A stretch of 64,000 nucleotides of DNA from positions 113,042 to 177,041 of the forward strand of contig NZ_JAMBNO010000012.1 in NCBI RefSeq assembly GCF_023715105.1, in the 5' to 3' direction. The first letter of the stretch is position 1. Each line of letters begins with the position of its first letter. Below the pieces are notes generated by a model. The model had not been told where the DNA came from. It searched no databases and saw only the letters and a program-made list of their open reading frames with translations. Positions 1-7,781 of this stretch are shown here, in pieces. The position numbers and the translations under genes were made by a program. Source of the DNA: Hydrogenophaga intermedia. GTDB lineage: Bacteria > Pseudomonadota > Gammaproteobacteria > Burkholderiales > Burkholderiaceae_C.

Positions 1-1682
1 GCGCAGTACGCGTCCACCTCGGACGGCGACACCAACCCGGTGAGTTCGGCACGCAATGCTTCGGGTGTAAGCGCCATGAGGTGCATGTACATCGCCCCGG
101 AGATCACCGGCGGAAGCTCGGTCAGGTACGTCGGGTTCGTCATGCTGTTCGCGCGAATGTGATCCAAGCCGTGCACACCGCCGGACAGATCGTTGTCGAA
201 GCTATGGACCGCGACCACCCCCCCATCCGCGTTGCGCTCGATGGCGTAGTTGCCTGCGTGACCATCGACCTGGTTGGTCAGGTAGTTCACCCAATCGAGA
301 TCGGAAAGTTCGCGCAAGGCTACTGGATCGCGCTCCAGGTTGCTGTCGAAGTATTGGATGCTGCCCGGCACCTGTTGACTACCGATGAGCACTCCCAAAT
401 CGTCGTATTTGTTGTCTTCGTATTCATGCACAAATGTGATGCTGGAAGCATCGGCGTTCCAGCGAGCACTGCTGAAACCCCATCGCTGGGCCAACGCGTT
501 CAACTTATCGGGGTGGTTCTGGGCCCAATGCGCCTTGGCGTCGTTCAGCACCGGCAACGAAATCTCGCCTTTGGTAAGCGGGGGCACGCCATCCACGTAA
601 TCCATCGCGACACCGAATTGGGCTCGGCCACCCACCTCACGAATGGCCAATTCGGTCCGAGGAATGACATGGGCATGCAAAGCGTTGTTGCTTACGTTGG
701 AAGCTGCCACAGCACGGCCGGACAGAAATGATGGCGTGCCGAAATGTGTATCAAGTGTCAAATTCAGCGCCTCAGGGCTTGATTCATGAGCCAGCGGCTC
801 GCCCTTGAACACCTTCGTCACCTCGCCGCCTGGCGAACCGGTGATGGGGTCCGGGACCCGAATGCGCAACCGTTCGACCTTGTGCACCTGGCCCTCGCCC
901 ACCGGCGCGGAGGAGCCGGGAACGATCACGGCGTCGAGATTCACTGCGTCTTTGGTGCGCCAGTTGATAGGCACAGCCGATGCGCTGTAAGCGTTGATAT
1001 GGTTCTGGGGAAGACTCGTGCTTGTCCCCAGCGCCCAGATGACTTGCTCGATGTGAATCTTCTGACTGTGGATGCTGTCCAGAACTTCGCGCAGAAAACG
1101 CCGGTCAGCCCCGTAGAGAGCAGGCGTCTTCGCCAAGCAGGCGTCAATTTTCTGTTTGGCCCGGTCGAGACTCTTCAGCAACTCCTCGGCATTGCGAATG
1201 CGCGCCGAAAGGCTGGGCGAGCCATTGACCGCATTCAGGCACTGCCTTTGATCGCGCCTGAGCATGGTCAGCGCATCGCCAACGTCCTTCAGCGCTTTCC
1301 AGTGGGGCTTCGCCTCATCCAAGAGCCCTGCTTTGTTGATGCGGCGCTCCAGCTTGTTGGCCTGCTCGTGCAACGGCTTGGACACTTGCGCCATGGGCCC
1401 CACGTGCACCGGCACCGCGCCCGGCTTTTGCCCACGCACCTCCAGTTGCAAGTGGTTCTGCGGGCGCTCACGAATGGTCGGCCGCGCCACCAGGAACCGT
1501 TTGGGCGACGCCTCCCGGGCGCTGTCCAGGCGCGGGTTCTGCTCTTCCGAGGAACTCGAGATCGACTCCTCCTCGAAGTCCACGATCGGCTTGTCGATGC
1601 GGTGCTGTCCGAAGACAAGCGTCGCCTTGCGGCCTCCGATGGGGGGCAGTCTGGAGAAAAGGTTTGAAAGACGCGATGCCAT
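1..1682 (-). CDS. Putative kinase-fold protein, possible secreted effector (3' end outside window)
   Basis: An uninterrupted reverse frame runs from an ATG at 1682 off the left edge, giving at least 560 residues. The first ~100 residues are polar and low-complexity, with an acidic/serine run (EEESISSSSEEQ) near residue 36, and look disordered. The middle is helical and charged. Near residues 465-500 there is a catalytic-looking block: LSDLDWVNYL, then VDGHAGN (D473, H475, N478), then SFDND (D496, D498). The spacing resembles the D-x-H-x-x-N and metal-binding Asp motifs of PI3/PI4-kinase-like and actin-fragmin-kinase-like folds, some of which are bacterial effectors. That family link is inference from motifs. 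It starts 73 bp after the comEC stop on the same strand, with no clear Shine-Dalgarno. No plant-inducible (PIP) box or secretion genes are visible. Target and secretion are unknown. Confidence 0.6.
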   Translation of the reverse strand, partial: MASRLSNLFSRLPPIGGRKATLVFGQHRIDKPIVDFEEESISSSSEEQNPRLDSAREASPKRFLVARPTIRERPQNHLQLEVRGQKPGAVPVHVGPMAQVSKPLHEQANKLERRINKAGLLDEAKPHWKALKDVGDALTMLRRDQRQCLNAVNGSPSLSARIRNAEELLKSLDRAKQKIDACLAKTPALYGADRRFLREVLDSIHSQKIHIEQVIWALGTSTSLPQNHINAYSASAVPINWRTKDAVNLDAVIVPGSSAPVGEGQVHKVERLRIRVPDPITGSPGGEVTKVFKGEPLAHESSPEALNLTLDTHFGTPSFLSGRAVAASNVSNNALHAHVIPRTELAIREVGGRAQFGVAMDYVDGVPPLTKGEISLPVLNDAKAHWAQNHPDKLNALAQRWGFSSARWNADASSITFVHEYEDNKYDDLGVLIGSQQVPGSIQYFDSNLERDPVALRELSDLDWVNYLTNQVDGHAGNYAIERNADGGVVAVHSFDNDLSGGVHGLDHIRANSMTNPTYLTELPPVISGAMYMHLMALTPEALRAELTGLVSPSEVDAYC

Positions 1683-1755
1683 GGCCAGGATCCGTAGGGG
1701 AGTTGCGTGATTGCTTCGTGAGTAGCCCTCGTCGCGGATCCGGTTCCATGCGGTA

Positions 1756-4266
1756 TCAAGGATTTGAGCCAGCCTTGCCATCGGCGTGCCAGTAGCGCCG
1801 CGCTGTCTCCCGCTCGCAACGCACGGCCTCGGGCGCGTCACTGCGCCAGGTGGCCGCGCCGCAACGCGGCGAGTCCACCCAACGGACGCTGCGCGCTTGG
1901 TAGCGCGCGACCACGGCCTCGGCCGGGTGGCCGAAGCGGTTGCGGTAGCCCGATTGCACGATCACCCAGCGCGGCTGCAGCGTGTTGAGCAGCACCGGGC
2001 TCGAGGAGGTCGCGCTGCCGTGGTGGGGTGCCAGCAACAAGGTGGCGCGTTCGTGCGGTCGCGCCAGCGCCAGGCGCACCTCCTGGTCGGCCGGTATGTC
2101 GCCGGCGAGCCAGGCCACCTGCTTGCCTGCGGCAACGCGCAGAACGCAGGACAACGCATTGGTGGACAAGCCGGGCGTGGCGTAAGCGTGCTCGTCGGGA
2201 TGCATCCACTGGAATTCGACGCCGTCCCAACGCCAACGCTCACCCGCGCGGCAGCGCAGTGCGGGGTCAGCGTCGTAGGAAGAACGCCAGGTCGCGCCGG
2301 GGAACGCGGCGCGCACGGCGTCGGCTCCCCCGGCGTGGTCGCTGTCGCTGTGGCTGATGGCCACCATGTCGGGCCGCACGCCCAGTGCACGCAGCAAAGG
2401 CAGCACGATGCGCTCGCCCGCATCGGCCTCGGGGCTCCAGCGCGGTCCGGCGTCGTACAGCAGCGCGTGGTTCGCCGTGCGCACCAGCACGGCGCTGCCC
2501 TGGCCAACGTCCAGCGCCGTCAACTCGAACACGCCCTCGGGAGGACGCGACGGCGTGTGCAGCAGCGCCGGCGCCGCCAGCAACACCCCGGCCACGCGCA
2601 ACAGGGGCGGCAGGCGCAACGCTGCCAACGCACCGCCCGCCACCGCAACCAGCGCCAGCGGCAGGGGAGCGGCCGGCCGTTGCAGCACCGCCCAAGGCCA
2701 GTCGGCCAACCAACGCAGCACCAGCACCATGCCTTCCACCGTCGCGGCCGCCAGCTCCCAGCAGGGCGCCGCGAGCACGCCCAGCAGGGCCAGCGGCGTG
2801 ACCACCATCGTCACCCAGGGAATGGCCGCCAGGTTGGCCAGCAAACCGACCAAGGACACCTGCCCGAACAACACCAGGCCCAACGGCGCGAGCCCGAGCG
2901 TCATGAGCCATTGCTCGCGCAACAGCGCGCCGCCGCGCGCCACCCATCGCCGCCATCGCGGGGTACCGGCCGGTGGTTGTTCGCGCTGGGCGGGGTCGGC
3001 CGCGAACAGCATGGCCACCGCCAGAAAACTCAACCAGAAGCCGGGCGAGAGCAACGCCCATGGGTCCAAGGCCAGCACGGCCACCATGGCCAGCAGCCAC
3101 ACCGCGGGCCAGGGCCAGCGCCGTACCGACAGGCGCAGCCCCACCACCATGGCCAGCATGAGCACGGTGCGCTGGGCCGGCACGCCCCAGCCTGCCAAGA
3201 GGGCGTACGCCGCGGCCAGCATCACGCCGCCCCAGCCCGCGGCCACGCTCGCCGGACAGCGCATGGGCAGCGCCGGCCAATGGCGGCCGAGGCGACGCCA
3301 CAGCGCGCCGATCACCGCCGTGGCCAACCAGGCGAACAGCGTGATATGCAATCCGCTGATGGCCATCAGGTGCGCCACGCCGGTGTCGCGGAACAGGGCC
3401 CAGTCGGCGCGTTCGATGGCGGCCTGCTCGCCCACCGCCAGTGCCGCCAGCACGCCGGCGGCCCGCGGTGAATCCACGCGTTGTGCAATGGCCTGCGCGA
3501 TCGACTGTCTCATGCGTTCCACCGGGTGCCACGGTGTCATGCCCATACGCTGCGGCGCACTTGCACGCGGCGAGAGGCGCACATAGCCCGTGGCGCCGAT
3601 GCCCTGCTCCCACAGCCAACGCTCACGATCGAATCCGTGCGGGTTGAGGCTGCCGTGCGGGCGCTTCAAGCGCACCTGGAATGCCCAGCGCTCGCCTGCC
3701 ACCCGTCCCGGCCCTTGCAATGGCGGCTCGGTTCGGGACGAAGCGGCCTCGTACCAACCCAGCAACAGCCGCCGCGGCAGGCGCACGGCGCTGCCGTCAA
3801 GCGTGGCCTGCTCAACCAGAAACTCGAACCGCTCGCCCGCAGGCCCTGCCTGGGGCAGCGACGCCACGCGGCCGATCACTGCAATATCGCGGCCCTCAAG
3901 CTCGGGCGCCAGGCCCTGGGCCAGATACAGACTGGCACGAGCACCCACAAGACAGAACGCCAGCGCAGCGCCCGCGAGTGCCCAGGCCAGCCGCGCCCAC
4001 GCCCGCCCGCCCCAGCCCGTCCCCATCGCCACCAACAGACCAAACGCCGCCCCTGCCAGGTAAGCCGCCAGTGGCCACAACGCCGCTTGCTGCGGTTGCA
4101 GGGCCGTGCCCAGCACCGCCCCGACCAATGCCCAGCCGGCGCGCCAGGTGGGCGGCGCATCCGGCACGTTCGCGCCTTGCAACGGCTTGTCATGGTGCCG
4201 TGGCGCAGCTCTTGCTAGCATGGCCCGCAGCCATGTCGATGGCGAACGCTCCGCCGATCCGCTCAT
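1756..4266 (-). CDS. comEC: DNA internalization competence protein ComEC/Rec2
   Basis: Inner-membrane channel protein that passes single-stranded DNA into the cytoplasm during natural transformation. The 836-residue product has the full ComEC layout: two early membrane segments and a DUF4131-like region, a Competence domain with many hydrophobic helices (about residues 220-510, including the HLMAISGLH stretch), and a C-terminal metallo-beta-lactamase-like domain with SHSDSDHAGG and APHHGS metal motifs. The chosen start at 4266 has a GGAGG ribosome site nine bases upstream; an in-frame ATG at 4219-4221 lacks one. The start lies 31 bp from the divergent transglutaminase gene. Length is normal for proteobacterial ComEC. 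Other transformation genes are not in the window. Confidence 0.93.
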   Translation of the reverse strand: MSGSAERSPSTWLRAMLARAAPRHHDKPLQGANVPDAPPTWRAGWALVGAVLGTALQPQQAALWPLAAYLAGAAFGLLVAMGTGWGGRAWARLAWALAGAALAFCLVGARASLYLAQGLAPELEGRDIAVIGRVASLPQAGPAGERFEFLVEQATLDGSAVRLPRRLLLGWYEAASSRTEPPLQGPGRVAGERWAFQVRLKRPHGSLNPHGFDRERWLWEQGIGATGYVRLSPRASAPQRMGMTPWHPVERMRQSIAQAIAQRVDSPRAAGVLAALAVGEQAAIERADWALFRDTGVAHLMAISGLHITLFAWLATAVIGALWRRLGRHWPALPMRCPASVAAGWGGVMLAAAYALLAGWGVPAQRTVLMLAMVVGLRLSVRRWPWPAVWLLAMVAVLALDPWALLSPGFWLSFLAVAMLFAADPAQREQPPAGTPRWRRWVARGGALLREQWLMTLGLAPLGLVLFGQVSLVGLLANLAAIPWVTMVVTPLALLGVLAAPCWELAAATVEGMVLVLRWLADWPWAVLQRPAAPLPLALVAVAGGALAALRLPPLLRVAGVLLAAPALLHTPSRPPEGVFELTALDVGQGSAVLVRTANHALLYDAGPRWSPEADAGERIVLPLLRALGVRPDMVAISHSDSDHAGGADAVRAAFPGATWRSSYDADPALRCRAGERWRWDGVEFQWMHPDEHAYATPGLSTNALSCVLRVAAGKQVAWLAGDIPADQEVRLALARPHERATLLLAPHHGSATSSSPVLLNTLQPRWVIVQSGYRNRFGHPAEAVVARYQARSVRWVDSPRCGAATWRSDAPEAVRCERETARRYWHADGKAGSNP

Positions 4267-4297
4267 TGTTGTCGTCCTCCCTGAAAGCCCGCCGCAT

Positions 4298-7200
4298 ATG
4301 GCCATCCACGTCGCCCTGAGCCACATCACGCACTACCGCTACGACCGCCTCGTGCGCCTGGGCCCGCAGGTGGTGCGCCTGCGCCCGGCACCGCACGCGC
4401 GAAGCAAGGTGTTGTCGTATTCGCAGCGGATCGAGCCCGCCACCCACTTCATCAACTGGCAGCAGGACCCGTTTGCCAACCACCAGGCGCGGCTGGTGTT
4501 TCCCGAGCCCACCACCGAGTTCAAGATCACCGTCGACCTGGTGGTCGAGATGGCGGTGCACAACCCGTTCGACTTCTTCCTCGAACCGCATGCCGAACAG
4601 GTGCCGTTCCAGTATGACGAGGCGCAACGCGCCGAACTGGCACCGTACCTGGCGGTCGAACCTGCTACGCCGCTGGTGCAGGCCTGGCTCGACGGCATCG
4701 ATCGTTCCAAGCAACGCACGATCGACTTCCTGGTCCAGCTCAACCAGCGCCTGCAGCACGACATCGCATACACCATCCGCATGGAGCCCGGTGTGCAGAC
4801 GCCGGAGCAGACCCTGCGGCTCAAGCGCGGCTCGTGTCGTGACAGCGGCTGGTTGCTCGTGCAACTGCTGCGCCACCTGGGCCTGGCAGCGCGCTTCGTC
4901 TCGGGCTATCTGATCCAGCTCACCCCCGACGTGAAAGCCATCGACGGCCCGAGCGGCCCCACGGCCGACTTCACCGACCTGCATGCCTGGTGCGAGGTGT
5001 TCCTGCCTGGCGCCGGCTGGATCGGCCTGGACCCGACCTCGGGCCTGCTCGCGGGCGAGGGCCACATTCCACTGGCCTGCACGCCGCAGCCCGGCAGCGC
5101 GGCGCCGGTGGAGGGCCTGATGGACGAGGCCGAGGTGCAGTTCGAGCACCACATGCAGGTCACGCGCATCCACGAGTCACCGCGCGTGACCAAGCCCTAC
5201 AGCGACGCGCAATGGGCCGCGGTGCTGGCACTGGGTGCGCAGGTGGACGCCGACCTCGTGCAGAACGACGTGCGTCTCACGCAGGGCGGCGAACCCACCT
5301 TCGTGGCCACCGGCGACCGCGACGCCGCCGAGTGGAACACCGACGCGCTCGGCCCCACCAAGCGCGGCTACGCCACCGAACTGCTGGGCCGCTTGCGCGC
5401 GCAGTACGGCGCGGGCGGCTTCGTGCACATGGGTCAGGGCAAGTGGTACCCGGGCGAACAGCTGCCGCGCTGGGCGCTGTCGGTGTGCTGGCGCGCCGAC
5501 GGCCAGACCTGCTGGCACAACCCCGCCCTGCTGGCCGACGAGCGCGACTACGCGCACCACACCAGCGACGACGCTCGCCGCTTCACGCAGGCGCTGGCGC
5601 GACGCTTGGGCGTTGCCACGCGCTACATCACCCCGGGCCACGAGGACACCTGGTACCACCTGTGGCGTGAGCGCCGGCTGCCGGTGAACGTGGACCCGTT
5701 CGACAGCAAGCTCGACGACGAGCTCGAGCGCGCGCGCCTGCGCCGCGTGTTTGCCCAGGGTCTGGACGCGGTGGTGGGCTACGTGCTGCCGTTGCAGGCC
5801 AACGCAGGAAACCCCTCGCTCGCGGGCACCGTCTGGTCCACCGGGCCCTGGTTCTTCCGGGACGAGCGCATGTACCTCGTCCCCGGCGACTCACCCATGG
5901 GCTACCGCTTGCCGCTCGATTCGCTGCCCTGGGCAAGCGCGGGCGATCAAGCGATGCACATCGAGCAGGACCCGTTCGCACCACGCACGGCGTTGCCCGC
6001 CGGCCGGCTGCGCACGCAGATCGCGCCGCACACCATCGGCGGCGTCGCCAACGGCGGTACCGCGGCGCTGCAGGGCGGCAGGCCCGGCTTGGGCAACGCG
6101 GCGGCGGCCACAGGCGACGGCGCGGCACGCGCACAGGCACTGTCCGACCGCTTGCCGCAGCGCGGCGAATCGGCCGGCTGGCTGACGCGCACCGCGCTGT
6201 GCGTGGAAGCGCGCGACCCGCAGCGCGCGAACGGCCCCAAGGCGGAAAAAGCCAAGGGCGGCAAGAGCCAGCACCTGTACGTGTTCATGCCGCCGCTCGC
6301 GCGGCTGGAGGACTACCTGGACCTGCTCTCTGCGGTGGAAGACACCTGCGAACGGTTGGGCGTGAAGGTGGTGCTCGAAGGCTACCCGCCACCGCGCGAT
6401 CCGCGGCTGAAGATGCTGCAGGTGACGCCCGACCCGGGCGTCATCGAGGTCAATATCCACCCGGCTCACGATTGGGGCGAACTGGTGGAGCACACCGAGT
6501 TCCTGTACGAAGCGGCGCACCAGACACGCCTGTGCGCCGAGAAGTTCATGACCGATGGCCGCCACACCGGCACCGGGGGCGGCAACCACTTCGTGCTCGG
6601 GGGCGCCACGCCGGCCGATTCACCCTTCCTGCGCCGGCCCGACCTGCTCGCCAGCCTGCTGCGCTACTGGCACAACCACCCCTCGCTGTCCTACCTGTTC
6701 AGCGGCATGTTCATCGGCCCCACCAGCCAGGCCCCGCGCGTGGACGAGGCACGCAACGACCAGCTCTACGAACTGGAGATTGCGTTGGCGCAGATCGAGC
6801 GTGCGAAACAGGTCCATGGCGACAGCGTGCCTCCCTGGTTCATCGACCGCACGCTGCGCAACATCCTGGTCGACGTCACCGGCAACACCCACCGCAGCGA
6901 GTTCTGCATCGACAAGCTCTATTCGCCCGACGGCCCCACCGGCCGCCTGGGCCTGCTGGAGCTGCGCGCCTTCGAGATGCCACCGCACGCGCGCATGAGC
7001 ATCGCGCAGCAGCTGCTGCTGCGCGCGCTGGTGGCGCGCTTCTGGCAACAACCCTGCCAGGCGCCGCTGGCGCGCTGGGGCACCGAGCTGCACGACCGCT
7101 GGCTGCTGCCCACCTACCTGCAAATGGACTTCGAGGATGTGATCGCCGACCTCAAGGCCTTCGGCTACGGCTTCGACATGGCCTGGTTCGCGCCGCATTT

Positions 7201-7747
7201 CGAGTTCCGCTTCCCGATGATCGGCCAGGTGGCCGCGCGCGGCATCGAGCTCACGCTGCGCAGCGCGCTCGAACCCTGGCACGTGATGGGCGAGGAAGGC
7301 AGCGCGGGTGGCACCGTGCGCTACGTGGACTCTTCACTCGAACGGCTGGAGGTGCACGTGCGCGGCTGGACCGACCGGCGCCACGCCATCACCTGCAATG
7401 GCCAGGTGCTGCCGCTGCACAACACCGGCGTGGCGGGCGAGTTCGTTGCGGGCGTGCGCTACAAGGCCTGGGCGCCGCCGTCAGCGCTGCACCCGGGCAT
7501 CGGCGTGCACGCGCCGCTCACCTTCGACATCGTCGACACCTGGATGGAGCGCTCGCTGGGCGGCTGCCAGTACCACGTGTCGCACCCCGGCGGGCGCAAC
7601 TACGACAGTTTTCCTGTCAACGCCTTCGAGGCCGAGAGCCGGCGCCTGTCGCGCTTCTTCCAGATGGGCCACACCCCGGGGACCTTGCGGGTGCAGGCCG
7701 AGGCCGTGAACCGTGAATTTCCCTGCACCCTGGACCTGAGGCGCTGA
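4298..7747 (+). CDS. DUF2126 transglutaminase-like protein
   Basis: Large cytoplasmic protein of 1149 residues. The N-terminal ~290 residues form a bacterial transglutaminase N domain plus a papain-like transglutaminase core: Cys180 (GSCRDSG), His229 (DLHAWCEV) and Asp245 (GLDPT) make the expected triad. The remainder (about 300-1149) is the DUF2126 region, found almost only fused to this core. The start is placed at 4298 because homologues begin with MAIHVALxHxTxYxYDR and because the frame further upstream overlaps comEC. It is the first gene of a three-gene block, 34 bp before the ATP-grasp/alpha-E gene and followed by a second transglutaminase. Such sets are common in Proteobacteria and predicted to act in peptide or protein ligation or modification; no substrate is established. 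Confidence 0.88.
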   Translation: MAIHVALSHITHYRYDRLVRLGPQVVRLRPAPHARSKVLSYSQRIEPATHFINWQQDPFANHQARLVFPEPTTEFKITVDLVVEMAVHNPFDFFLEPHAEQVPFQYDEAQRAELAPYLAVEPATPLVQAWLDGIDRSKQRTIDFLVQLNQRLQHDIAYTIRMEPGVQTPEQTLRLKRGSCRDSGWLLVQLLRHLGLAARFVSGYLIQLTPDVKAIDGPSGPTADFTDLHAWCEVFLPGAGWIGLDPTSGLLAGEGHIPLACTPQPGSAAPVEGLMDEAEVQFEHHMQVTRIHESPRVTKPYSDAQWAAVLALGAQVDADLVQNDVRLTQGGEPTFVATGDRDAAEWNTDALGPTKRGYATELLGRLRAQYGAGGFVHMGQGKWYPGEQLPRWALSVCWRADGQTCWHNPALLADERDYAHHTSDDARRFTQALARRLGVATRYITPGHEDTWYHLWRERRLPVNVDPFDSKLDDELERARLRRVFAQGLDAVVGYVLPLQANAGNPSLAGTVWSTGPWFFRDERMYLVPGDSPMGYRLPLDSLPWASAGDQAMHIEQDPFAPRTALPAGRLRTQIAPHTIGGVANGGTAALQGGRPGLGNAAAATGDGAARAQALSDRLPQRGESAGWLTRTALCVEARDPQRANGPKAEKAKGGKSQHLYVFMPPLARLEDYLDLLSAVEDTCERLGVKVVLEGYPPPRDPRLKMLQVTPDPGVIEVNIHPAHDWGELVEHTEFLYEAAHQTRLCAEKFMTDGRHTGTGGGNHFVLGGATPADSPFLRRPDLLASLLRYWHNHPSLSYLFSGMFIGPTSQAPRVDEARNDQLYELEIALAQIERAKQVHGDSVPPWFIDRTLRNILVDVTGNTHRSEFCIDKLYSPDGPTGRLGLLELRAFEMPPHARMSIAQQLLLRALVARFWQQPCQAPLARWGTELHDRWLLPTYLQMDFEDVIADLKAFGYGFDMAWFAPHFEFRFPMIGQVAARGIELTLRSALEPWHVMGEEGSAGGTVRYVDSSLERLEVHVRGWTDRRHAITCNGQVLPLHNTGVAGEFVAGVRYKAWAPPSALHPGIGVHAPLTFDIVDTWMERSLGGCQYHVSHPGGRNYDSFPVNAFEAESRRLSRFFQMGHTPGTLRVQAEAVNREFPCTLDLRR

Positions 7748-7781
7748 GGACGCATTCGGCCTGACGGGCATACTGGGCGCC

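Noticed and set aside
190..240. Apparent frameshift in the kinase-like gene at a G-run
   Set aside because: The run is exactly seven bases (218-224) and keeps the frame; the downstream residues SFDNDLSGG follow in frame, so there is no shift.
81..1710. Forward open frames of 216, 293 and 148 codons
   Set aside because: They lie antisense to the kinase-like gene, have Arg/His/Val-rich composition typical of GC-rich shadows, and show no domain.
1683..1760. Plant-inducible promoter (PIP) box for the kinase-like gene
   Set aside because: No TTCGB-N15-TTCGB pattern occurs in the 73 bp before its start, so a Hrp-type control signal is not supported.
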